Below are positions 26,879 through 33,964 of a stretch of 34,235 nt of DNA, piece by piece. The translations under genes were made by a program, and so were the position numbers. Source of the stretch: an uncultured Bacteroides sp. (GTDB lineage: Bacteria; Bacteroidota; Bacteroidia; Bacteroidales; Bacteroidaceae); the NCBI GenBank assembly GCA_947074345.1, contig CAMTPH010000022.1, forward strand, positions 1 to 34,235. Direction: 5' to 3'. The notes beneath the pieces are model-generated. The model was not told the DNA's origin and ran no database searches. It was given only the letters and a program-made list of their open reading frames with translations. The first letter of the stretch is position 1, and the number at the start of each line of letters is the position of its first letter.

Positions 26879-28840
26879 TTAAAGTACAACTTTCTTAGTA
26901 ACTGAGCCAGAAAGTGTTTTTACTTTTACTAGGTATATACCTTTAACAACATTCAAAGAAAGTGTTGATTCTGTAGATGAAGCAACAATTTGTCCTTGCA
27001 TATTTAAGACTTCTACTGATACGATATCACTGCCATCAACAAATACTTTACCGTCAAAAGCAAATACATTAATAGCATTTTCCAAAGAAGCATTTACAAT
27101 TCCTGTTGTGCTACCTGCTTTTACCACCAATTTATATCCATTAACAGGAGTCACTGTACCTTCTGCATCAGTAGTAGTGCCAGACTCAAAGCTTTGTTCT
27201 TCATATGAAAGAGCAACTGGAGATGTACCATCGAATTCTACCTCATAAGTATCACCAGCAGTTTTTACAGCTGAAGTTAAGATAGTAAATTCATCACCTT
27301 CATTGATAGCGCAATTAGGATCAACTTTGACAACGATTTTGCTACCATTGAATGTTGCTGCATGATTAGTAGATAATTGGTCATATTGCGATGCCGATGC
27401 TATTTTCATAACAACTGAACCACCATTCTTCACAGTCAATGGCGATTTTGTTGTTTCACCAGCAATATCATCAAGAATCAATTGTCCATATGCGCCGTTA
27501 CAACCAACTTCTAGTGTACCACCGTCTACAGTAACTTCACCAGTAATTCTACCATTACCACCACCTACTGCACCTTGATAAATAGTTAAGGCTTTAGTAG
27601 AGCGACAAAGTGCTGTTATCGCGTCATCTGTTGCAGATGTATTGATATACAATTTACCATTCTTCACATGCATACCTTGGAAGAGAGTTCCAGTAGCAGC
27701 ATTCTTAGTACCGGTCATAATATAAGTACCTGTACCTTCTTTGATAACACCAAATTTATTTTTATTATCTTTTCTACCATCTCTTAACCATAGAGGCAAA
27801 TCTAAAACATCTGTATTAGAATGACCAATTGACCACCAAATTACAGGAGTAGTAGAGCCACCTGATCCATAACCATATAAGAATCCACCTTCTTCTGCTT
27901 GCAATTCGCCGATAGCATAACATCTTACACCACTAGCCGAAGTTAAACCAGCATTAGCTTTAAGTGTTATTTTTGTATTAGCAAAAGTTTGATCGATATT
28001 GGTCATTTCACTTACACCATCAAATGTTTTTGTCGTTGTAAATTGAACTCCAGTATAACCAGGATTACCTGATGCTGTTTGATTACTTACATCAATAATT
28101 AAATTACCTGTGAAGTTATCAAACATAGTCATATCTTCCTTACCTGCCTTATCAGAGGTAAAATAAACACGTTCACCACCAGAATATATGGTTAAATCAT
28201 TGCTACCTGTAATAGGTCCACAAATTTGCGCATAGCGACCTGCTATAATTGATCCTGAAGTACCTTCAGCAATAGTAATAGGCACAGTTACTTTGAAAGT
28301 TCCTGAAATAGTAGTAGGAGCCAATGATATTGCACCATTCTCTAAAACGACTTTATCACCAAATACATTTGGAGAATCGGTTTTATCCATTATAACTGCA
28401 CCACCTTTAACAACTGTTCCACCTTTTAATTCATTAAGAACATTAAGTGTAAAGTTTCCTGAACCACTTTTAGTAAGGGTACCATCACCAATAATCTTAT
28501 CGGTAGATTTATCATCTTTATATGTAATAGAGTAATCTTTATCACCACTCACAATGATATCAGCAACTTCCATTTCACCTGAAAGTTTAATTGATTCTTT
28601 TGTTAATGGATTTCCATCTTGATCGACAAACAAACCACGTCCATCAAAAACAGCGGTATATTTGTTTAACCAACCAGAAGGAAGTAATACACCGATACCA
28701 GGATCTAGTCCCCATTCTGAAGCAATAATACTCCATTCACCAGTACTACCGGAATTAGTCCACACCAATGAATTTTGTGCATTGGTTGTAGAAGCTGCAC
28801 AACTTAATAAAAAAGCATAAAGTAATGTACTTTTTTTCAT
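26879..28840 (-). CDS. Secreted beta-strand-repeat surface protein with T9SS sorting tail
   Basis: A 653-residue protein, started at MKKSTLLY; the upstream in-frame TTG at 28849 is rejected. The signal peptide ends TTNAQ. The body is low in Cys, rich in Gly, Thr and Ser, and built of short beta strands like autotransporter-associated repeats: GDGTLTKSGSGNFTLNV, LKGGTVVKGGAVIMDK, GTGTYIMTGTKN, MHVKNGKLYINTS and ITGEVTVDGGTLEVGCNGAY. The last 75 residues look like a type A T9SS sorting domain (VEVLNMQGQIVASSTES, VVKGIYLVKVKTL) ending in KKVVL. I see no catalytic motif. It is the first gene of the pectin operon, so it may be a surface or extracellular pectin-binding or adhesive protein. Function is inferred. 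Confidence 0.8.
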   Translation of the reverse strand: MKKSTLLYAFLLSCAASTTNAQNSLVWTNSGSTGEWSIIASEWGLDPGIGVLLPSGWLNKYTAVFDGRGLFVDQDGNPLTKESIKLSGEMEVADIIVSGDKDYSITYKDDKSTDKIIGDGTLTKSGSGNFTLNVLNELKGGTVVKGGAVIMDKTDSPNVFGDKVVLENGAISLAPTTISGTFKVTVPITIAEGTSGSIIAGRYAQICGPITGSNDLTIYSGGERVYFTSDKAGKEDMTMFDNFTGNLIIDVSNQTASGNPGYTGVQFTTTKTFDGVSEMTNIDQTFANTKITLKANAGLTSASGVRCYAIGELQAEEGGFLYGYGSGGSTTPVIWWSIGHSNTDVLDLPLWLRDGRKDNKNKFGVIKEGTGTYIMTGTKNAATGTLFQGMHVKNGKLYINTSATDDAITALCRSTKALTIYQGAVGGGNGRITGEVTVDGGTLEVGCNGAYGQLILDDIAGETTKSPLTVKNGGSVVMKIASASQYDQLSTNHAATFNGSKIVVKVDPNCAINEGDEFTILTSAVKTAGDTYEVEFDGTSPVALSYEEQSFESGTTTDAEGTVTPVNGYKLVVKAGSTTGIVNASLENAINVFAFDGKVFVDGSDIVSVEVLNMQGQIVASSTESTLSLNVVKGIYLVKVKTLSGSVTKKVVL

Positions 28841-28889
28841 AGCAATCAAATTTAATTAGTTTAACAAAGGCCTGTTCAATGACCTATTG

Positions 28890-28897
28890 CAAAGTTA
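28890..28897 (-). promoter_or_regulatory. -7 box of the pectin operon promoter
   Basis: On the minus strand TAACTTTG matches the Bacteroides consensus TAnnTTTG and lies 49 bases before the ATG of the first operon gene. The -33 position, about 20 bases upstream, reads ATAT rather than TTTG. This is expected of a promoter that needs an activator bound just upstream. Confidence 0.55.
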
Positions 28898-28920
28898 AAT
28901 TGAATGCATTATAATATATA

Positions 28921-28961
28921 TGTGAAATTTGATATTAATTATATGATTTTTGATATTAAAG
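28921..28961 (-). promoter_or_regulatory. 21-bp-spaced direct repeats, candidate activator site
   Basis: On the minus strand CTTTAATATCAAAAATCATA (28961-28942) and AATTAATATCAAATTTCACA (28940-28921) align at 15 of 20 positions with exactly 21-base periodicity. Consensus is TTAATATCAAAnnTCAnA. The downstream copy ends 23 bases before the -7 box, so it abuts the -33 position. This geometry is that of AraC-type activators, including the DNA-binding domain of hybrid two-component systems that control such loci. The regulator is not in the window. Confidence 0.6.
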
Positions 28962-29163
28962 CCTTTTTAGCCTATATTTCTGGTGCAATTTTAACACTTA
29001 CTTACTAAAACACATCAATCATTATGCTCATTATAATAATGAAAAAAAACGAACATTACCTGTTTAAATAATTACCATAGATTATGTATTACAATAATTT
29101 TAAACAATCAGAAAACGCTTACTATTTATTGCTTTGCAAAGCATGTCTTGGCTATTTAATACA

Positions 29164-29448
29164 TCATTTGTCAGCCCGATATATCTCTAGGAAATACCTA
29201 TTACTCCGAGGAAATTCGATTTGTTGAAGCTGCTTCAATAGCTTTTCTAACTTTTCCTCCTTAACATCATGAAACTCTTTTATTTCGAAGCCATCTTGAA
29301 ACACATCATATAGGTGTTCTTCTTTTTTAATCAAAACCACTTTACGATCTTTCTTATAAGTTAAAAGTTCGATACGATCTCCACAGTCCATTTTCTTTAT
29401 CCTATCGACCGGTGTTCTAGTGAAATGTTTTATATCTAATAGACTCAT
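29164..29448 (-). CDS. Conserved small protein of unknown function, 94 aa
   Basis: I do not recognise a family. The protein is highly charged, with no signal peptide or membrane segment, so it is probably cytoplasmic. It begins MSLLDIKHFTRTPVDRIKKM, has several short beta strands (DRIELLTYKK, KVVLIKKEEHLYDVF) and a Lys/Glu-rich helix (DVKEEKLEKLLKQLQ), and ends YFLEIYRADK. Length and composition look like a real gene rather than a chance frame. The ATG sits two bases after the U-run of a strong hairpin that ends the glutaredoxin-like gene, so expression may depend on read-through. I saw no own promoter. Confidence 0.7.
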   Translation of the reverse strand: MSLLDIKHFTRTPVDRIKKMDCGDRIELLTYKKDRKVVLIKKEEHLYDVFQDGFEIKEFHDVKEEKLEKLLKQLQQIEFPRSNRYFLEIYRADK

Positions 29449-29450
29449 AA

Positions 29451-29522
29451 TAAAAAAAGATTAGACATTTATAACTGCCAAGCAAAACAAAAGTTCACAG
29501 CAATTATAAATGTCTAATCTTT
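29451..29522 (-). terminator. Terminator/attenuator directly before the 94-aa gene
   Basis: A 19-bp stem (29456-29474 with 29504-29522, all matched) with a 29-nt loop is followed on the minus strand by a run of seven U's (A's at 29452-29458). It lies 32 bases after the stop of the glutaredoxin-like gene, and its U-run ends two bases before the next start codon. Confidence 0.8.
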
Positions 29523-29553
29523 AATGTTCTATCGATATCTAAATGGTAAAATC

Positions 29554-29814
29554 TTATTCAATCACCTTTCTTAGTAGCTTTTCTACTTCGGGTTTATAAA
29601 TACCACCTTCGTGTACTTTCTTATCGTCTACATAAAAGGTTGGCACATAGTAATAATCAAACGTATCAGCCAATTCAGGCTCTTCCAGTTCGTCGACAGT
29701 CTCAATAATGATATCCTTAAACTCTGGATTTTCTTTTTTCAGTTCGTCAATGAAGCGAAATGCCATCTTGCAAAACGGACAACGAGGTTGATAAAACACT
29801 TTTATTTTCTTCAT
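29554..29814 (-). CDS. Glutaredoxin/thioredoxin-like small redox protein
   Basis: An 86-residue protein starting MKKIKVFYQPRCPFCKMAF; an ATG two codons upstream (29820) is also possible. It shows the thioredoxin-fold layout of glutaredoxins: first strand, CPFC redox motif at residues 12-15, helix, then VPTFYVDDKKVHEGG with the cis-Pro of the fold, and a C-terminal helix. It is probably a cytoplasmic thiol-disulfide oxidoreductase with unknown partner. A 31-base palindrome precedes it, and the C-S lyase gene ends 76 bases upstream. Confidence 0.87.
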   Translation of the reverse strand: MKKIKVFYQPRCPFCKMAFRFIDELKKENPEFKDIIIETVDELEEPELADTFDYYYVPTFYVDDKKVHEGGIYKPEVEKLLRKVIE

Positions 29815-29839
29815 ATGCATTGTTTTAATGTTGTCAGAC

Positions 29840-29870
29840 TTTTCTATATAAAACAGTTTTATATAGAAAA
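29840..29870. promoter_or_regulatory. 31-base palindrome upstream of the glutaredoxin-like gene
   Basis: Two perfect 15-base arms (TTTTCTATATAAAAC and its complement) flank a single central A at 29855. The near-zero spacer suits a protein-binding dyad more than an RNA hairpin, and no U-run follows on the minus strand. It lies 25 bases before the start codon, where a repressor site would act. It could alternatively help to end the upstream C-S lyase transcript. Confidence 0.55.
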
Positions 29871-29890
29871 CGTTCTATTATAACATATTA

Positions 29891-31066
29891 TTATTCACTG
29901 ATTGCATCATGTAGCTGGTCGAGTGCTTGCTGTAGAGTAGCTCTTGGACATCCTACATTTAAACGCATATACCCTACTCCTTCTACTCCGAAAATCTCTC
30001 CATCATTAAGTGCTAAGTGGGCTTTACCCACAAATAGATCGACCAATTGAGGTTGCGAAAGATGTAATTCACGACAATCTAGCCATACAAGAAAAGAGGC
30101 TTGCGGACGTAAAGGTTTAATCTGCGGCAAGTACTTTGCGCAATAATCAATTACGAAGTCAATATTATCTTGCACATAAGCAAGCATTGCTTTGCGCCAC
30201 TCTTCGCCTTGTTTGAAAGCAGCTATCGTTGCTATAGGTGCAAAAAGATGAGGTTCATTGAGTTCATTTGCCGCCAACCAGTCAAAGAAATGGTCACGAA
30301 TCGATTTATTAGGTACGATAGCATAAGAGCTTACTATTCCTGCAATGTTAAAGGTCTTTGAAGGCGAACCAAAGGTTATGCTACAATCGGCAGCTTCGTT
30401 AGACACAGTTGCAAAAGGAATATGTGTATTATCCCAAAGCGCCATGTCGCAATGAATTTCGTCGGATATAACGATTATACGATTTCTATGACAGATTTCA
30501 GCCAAACGAATTAAGCTTTCTCTATCCCAAACAATACCTGCGGGATTATGCGGATTGGAGAGTATTAATAATTTGCACTTATCATCAATTACCTGTTCCA
30601 AATTTTCAAAATCCATTGAGTAAGACCCATCATCATTTAAATGCAAAGGGTTATAGACCACTTCGCGTTTATTGGCCAAAGTGGTTAATCGAAACGGATG
30701 ATATACAGGTGGCTGAATAATTGCTTTTTCATCTTCTTTCAAGAAAGCATTGATTACCATACCTATACCTTTTACAATGCCCGGTATATAAGTTATCCAT
30801 TTAGGCTGTACTTCCCAACCATGATGATCTTTAATCCAATCTATTACGGTTGGCCAATAGTTTTCGGGCTCAAGGGTATATCCATATAGCGAATGATTAA
30901 GCCTTTCTTTAAGAGCATCGGTTATAAATTGGGGTGTTTCAAAATCCATATCAGCAACCCATAATGGTATGAGGTTTGCATCGCCAAAGACAGTTTTAAG
31001 TGCATCGACTTTGACAGCACCGGTGCCTTTACGGTTTATTATCTTATCAAAATTATAAGTGTTCAT
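29891..31066 (-). CDS. PatB/MalY family PLP-dependent C-S lyase (cystathionine beta-lyase type)
   Basis: A 391-residue fold-type I aminotransferase-like enzyme of normal family length. The N-terminus has the subfamily hallmark LIPLWVADMDFETPQFI. PLP contacts are visible: SNPHNPAGIVW (Asn174), ISDEIHCD (Asp202) and SPSKTFNIAG with Lys237 as the Schiff-base lysine. MRLNVGCPR near the C-terminus carries the carboxylate-binding Arg. PatB/MalY enzymes split cystathionine or cysteine to a thiol or sulfide, pyruvate and ammonia. The exact substrate is not decided by sequence. It is cytoplasmic. A promoter candidate lies about 120 bases upstream. Confidence 0.93.
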   Translation of the reverse strand: MNTYNFDKIINRKGTGAVKVDALKTVFGDANLIPLWVADMDFETPQFITDALKERLNHSLYGYTLEPENYWPTVIDWIKDHHGWEVQPKWITYIPGIVKGIGMVINAFLKEDEKAIIQPPVYHPFRLTTLANKREVVYNPLHLNDDGSYSMDFENLEQVIDDKCKLLILSNPHNPAGIVWDRESLIRLAEICHRNRIIVISDEIHCDMALWDNTHIPFATVSNEAADCSITFGSPSKTFNIAGIVSSYAIVPNKSIRDHFFDWLAANELNEPHLFAPIATIAAFKQGEEWRKAMLAYVQDNIDFVIDYCAKYLPQIKPLRPQASFLVWLDCRELHLSQPQLVDLFVGKAHLALNDGEIFGVEGVGYMRLNVGCPRATLQQALDQLHDAISE

Positions 31067-31187
31067 TTAGAATGTAGATTAAGTATTATGAAATATTTAT
31101 TGTTTTGAAAAGCAACTGTTTCAGCGCTAACGATAAATACATCTATAGCTGCATCGATGCTTTCTATTGTCAATAGTTTATAAGTTA

Positions 31188-31195
31188 CAAAAGTA
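31188..31195 (-). promoter_or_regulatory. Candidate -7 box of the C-S lyase gene
   Basis: TACTTTTG on the minus strand matches TAnnTTTG. The only upstream -33-like element is TTTC, at 18 bases. The predicted leader is about 115 bases. Confidence 0.45.
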
Positions 31196-31332
31196 TGCAT
31201 AAAAAGCAAAATTGAAAGATATCTGATACAATATATTAAACTACAAATAATAGGACATTTAGTTATTGTATACTAAATATATAATGTAGCAGATATCTAC
31301 AATTTAGAAATCAAGAGTTTAAAACCAATGTG

Positions 31333-31396
31333 ATAACTGTTAACAGTTATTCTGTTATTTATATACATTTAGCACGATAGTTGTTAACAGTTATCG
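31333..31396. promoter_or_regulatory. Paired GTTAAC-centred palindromes
   Basis: ATAACTGTTAACAGTTAT (31333-31350) is a perfect 18-base palindrome. A second, imperfect one (31375-31396, 2 mismatched pairs) shares GTTAACAGTTATC with it in inverted form, 44 bases centre to centre. They may be operator sites or form a 13-bp stem with a 38-nt loop. There is no U-run. Confidence 0.45.
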
Positions 31397-31498
31397 CTTC
31401 ATTTGGTATAAGTAAAAAATAAAGAGATGAAGTTCTACCTGTATACCGACGAATCTAACTTTTACTATGTAAGTAATGCTTGATAAGCACTAACTATT

Positions 31499-32221
31499 CT
31501 ACATTGTCGAATCATTGTTAGTTGCTGCAGACTGCACCTTAACATGGTTTTGAAAGTAATTAGTAATGTAAACAGTGAGAATAGGAAACATACTCATTCC
31601 CATAACCGCCAGTATCACTGCCAATATTCTTCCGGAAAGCGTAACGGGTTCGATGGCACAACCTACCGTTGTTACGTCCATACAAGCCCACCACACAGCA
31701 TCTTCAAAGCTTTTTAGAGATGGATTAAGCCCTTTTTCAATGGAATAAAAAACCAAACTACCAAAATAGGCCATAGCAACCAACATGATTAAATAAGTTA
31801 TCATCATATTGGTTACTTTACTTTTAGTAAACCAATTAATCATAATAACCATTCCATACCCACCACGTATAAACACTATGGCACGTAGTAAAACACTTTG
31901 AGTGGCCGTTATAGAAATATCAAACCAGTCAACTATATTATAATAAGGTATAGAGACCAACAATAAAACAAAGTAACTAATAAAGAATTTCCATTTATTG
32001 GGAGCTAAATAGAATTGATAACAGTAATCTATTAAAAGGAGAATGCATATAAATAACTGAATATTTAAATAAGTTTGGCGCGGCATAGCAGAAGGTCCTT
32101 TTAGTATTTCGACCGACAATAATACAAGAATAAGAACGCAACTAAACATTGTGATAATGTTTAAGATCTTTGCAACCAATAAATGCCCGAAGGTATTGTG
32201 CTTTAAAGCTGTAGTAGACAT
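31499..32221 (-). CDS. Ion channel-like membrane protein with non-canonical selectivity filter
   Basis: A 240-residue protein with about six hydrophobic segments: 20-40, 52-72, 78-95, 107-130, 138-160 and 197-222. The last two bracket a pore loop, as in voltage-gated-like potassium channels. The pore helix and filter read FEDAVWWACMDVTTVGCAIEP (residues 172-192), aligning with the usual WWAxxTxTTVGYGDxxP but with GCA in place of GYG. The segment at the S4 position has only two Arg (113, 119), so strong voltage sensing is unlikely. Transport selectivity cannot be assumed to be potassium. It is a monocistronic minus-strand gene. Confidence 0.8.
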   Translation of the reverse strand: MSTTALKHNTFGHLLVAKILNIITMFSCVLILVLLSVEILKGPSAMPRQTYLNIQLFICILLLIDYCYQFYLAPNKWKFFISYFVLLLVSIPYYNIVDWFDISITATQSVLLRAIVFIRGGYGMVIMINWFTKSKVTNMMITYLIMLVAMAYFGSLVFYSIEKGLNPSLKSFEDAVWWACMDVTTVGCAIEPVTLSGRILAVILAVMGMSMFPILTVYITNYFQNHVKVQSAATNNDSTM

Positions 32222-32613
32222 AGTTATTTAGAATTTTAAATTATACTCAATATAGAAATCCACATCAAATTAGTCTTCATGCTTATCTGCTTTATAGATA
32301 AACCGATTAATTATTTTCTATTATATTATTTGTAAAAGATATCTTGCTTGACTATTCACTTCATATTCTCCACATCATCAACAAGTTATATATATTAGGC
32401 AATTTACTGCTAATTTAAAATATGCGCAACTATTTCAATTTTATTTTATCAAAACAACTATATATGTTCATATACTTACGCCAACACCAATTGCCTTTAT
32501 TGATATCAGCATTGAGCAGTTTGCTATTTAGCGATTTAAAAGAGATAAAACAGGGAGCAATCAACATATTAGCCTTTTGTTTGTTATGTTGAAAGTAACA
32601 ATTTAACAAGCCT
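32222..32613. other. 392-base intergenic region, no clear element
   Basis: This divergent spacer between the channel gene (-) and the YeiH-type gene (+) must hold both promoters. I found no exact TAnnTTTG box at a convincing position on either strand, no strong hairpin, and no credible gene. A 69-codon minus-strand frame overlapping the next gene's start is rejected. Confidence 0.5.
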
Positions 32614-33654
32614 ATGTTTAATGAGAAAAGAGGCAGCATGCTTCATGGCATTTTATTAATCGCATTATTTTCTTGCGCTTCATTCTATATAGCCGAAACC
32701 AAAGTTATTTCAGAACTTTCATTAAGTCCGATGATTATTGGTATCTTATTAGGTATGGTATACGCCAATAGTCTAAGAAATCATCTACCGGAAACATGGG
32801 TGCCGGGTATTCAGTTTTGTGCAAAAAAGCTTCTTAGGCTAGGTATTATCTTATATGGCTTCAGACTAACGTTTCAAGATATTTTGTTAGTAGGTGCTCC
32901 AGGCATCATTGTCGATGTGCTAATAGTAGTTATCACTATTATAGGAGGTGTCTATCTAGGAAAACTCATGAAAATGGACGAAGATATCTCTCTTCTCACC
33001 TCAATAGGTAGTGGGATATGTGGGGCTGCCGCCATACTTGGGGCCGAATCGACGATACAGACCAAACCATACAAAACAGCTGTGGCAGTTGCTACAGTAG
33101 TTATCTTTGGAACAATTGCTATGTTTATATATCCTGTACTATATAATAAAGGTGTAGTATCTGCTACTCCCGAAGAAATGGGTATATATACAGGAGCAAC
33201 TGTGCATGAGGTTGCTCATACAGTAGGAGCAGGTAACTCAATGGGACAAGATATATCAAACACTGCTATCATCGTTAAGATGATTCGAGTAATGATGTTG
33301 GTACCCGTTTTATTATTATTGAGTTGGTGGGCTGCTCGCAAAGCAGCATCAAATAAGAGTGGCGATAAGGCTGCCGCAAAGAAAAAAGTATCAATACCCT
33401 GGTTTGCATTAGGCTTTTTGTTGGTTATAGTGATAAATTCTGTAATTCACTTCCCAACACCTGCCATTACAGCGGTCAATAACATTGATACTTTCTTATT
33501 GACTATGGCAATGGTTGCATTGGGCTGCGAAACAAGCTTCGATAAATTCAAGAAAGCTGGCGCAAAACCCTTTATACTAGCGTTTATATTATTTGCTTGG
33601 TTAATGGTTGGTGGCTATTATATCACCAAAATCATTACTCCAATGTTCATGTAA
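32614..33654 (+). CDS. YeiH/UPF0324 family membrane protein (putative sulfate exporter family)
   Basis: A 346-residue integral membrane protein with about nine or ten hydrophobic segments. Family marks are LSPMIIGILLGMVYANSL near the N-terminus, LRLGIILYGFRLTF, GSGICGAAAILGAES, the conserved GATVHEVAHTVGAG, and ALGCETSFDKFKKAG before the last segment. A Lys/Ala-rich cytoplasmic loop lies around residues 245-265. The family is often annotated as putative sulfate exporters, but the transport function is poorly supported. The start at 32614 was kept; an ATG at 32638 (MLHGILL) is a possible shorter start. Confidence 0.9.
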   Translation: MFNEKRGSMLHGILLIALFSCASFYIAETKVISELSLSPMIIGILLGMVYANSLRNHLPETWVPGIQFCAKKLLRLGIILYGFRLTFQDILLVGAPGIIVDVLIVVITIIGGVYLGKLMKMDEDISLLTSIGSGICGAAAILGAESTIQTKPYKTAVAVATVVIFGTIAMFIYPVLYNKGVVSATPEEMGIYTGATVHEVAHTVGAGNSMGQDISNTAIIVKMIRVMMLVPVLLLLSWWAARKAASNKSGDKAAAKKKVSIPWFALGFLLVIVINSVIHFPTPAITAVNNIDTFLLTMAMVALGCETSFDKFKKAGAKPFILAFILFAWLMVGGYYITKIITPMFM

Positions 33655-33964
33655 TGGATAAAATATAGATTACATTTCACACATCAATTTATTGTTTATG
33701 AGAATCTTAGATTGTAATAAACATTAAAGTATTGATGATAAATGATGAAAATTAGAATTATCAATTAAATATTAATATCTTTGTATCCTAAACAATAGAG
33801 TTTATACTGAATCATATTTATACTGCATCGTTTCAATCAGCAAGAAACAATCCTCATTAAATCGGAAATCATTATTAATTCAACTGTTTATAGTTAGTTC
33901 CTATTATTATTGTATTCATTATTCGGTAGGATTAACTATTCCGATTAACAAATTAATTTAATTA
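33655..33964 (+). promoter_or_regulatory. Leader and promoter region of the DEAD-box helicase gene
   Basis: No gene lies here. TATCTTTG at 33776-33783 matches the TAnnTTTG -7 box, which would give a leader of about 175 bases before the helicase ATG. AATCGGAA (33860-33867) can pair with TTCCGATT (33939-33946), closing a long loop. Long leaders are common on DEAD-box genes controlled by cold or autoregulation. No known riboswitch is recognisable. Confidence 0.4.

Larger units (their letters stand above)
28850..29163 (-). promoter_or_regulatory. Upstream regulatory region of the pectin operon
   Basis: About 310 bases without a gene. They hold the operon's -7 box (28890-28897), the 21-base-spaced direct repeats (28921-28961) and a 14-base perfect palindrome TGCTTTGCAAAGCA at 29130-29143, just after the stop of the 94-aa gene. 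Nothing else stands out in the A/T-rich remainder. Confidence 0.6.
31067..31498. other. 432-base intergenic region with promoter and paired dyads
   Basis: The region holds the C-S lyase promoter candidate (31188-31195), a CTATTGTCAATAG dyad near 31165-31177 in the leader, and two palindromic GTTAAC sites (31333-31350 and 31375-31396). It also has a 19-codon plus-strand frame (31427-31483, MKFYLYTDESNFYYVSNA), too short to call a gene. Confidence 0.5.

Noticed and set aside
32430..32639. 69-codon minus-strand frame
   Set aside because: It overlaps the start of the YeiH-type gene, has no recognisable domain and an odd composition; chance frame in A/T-rich DNA.
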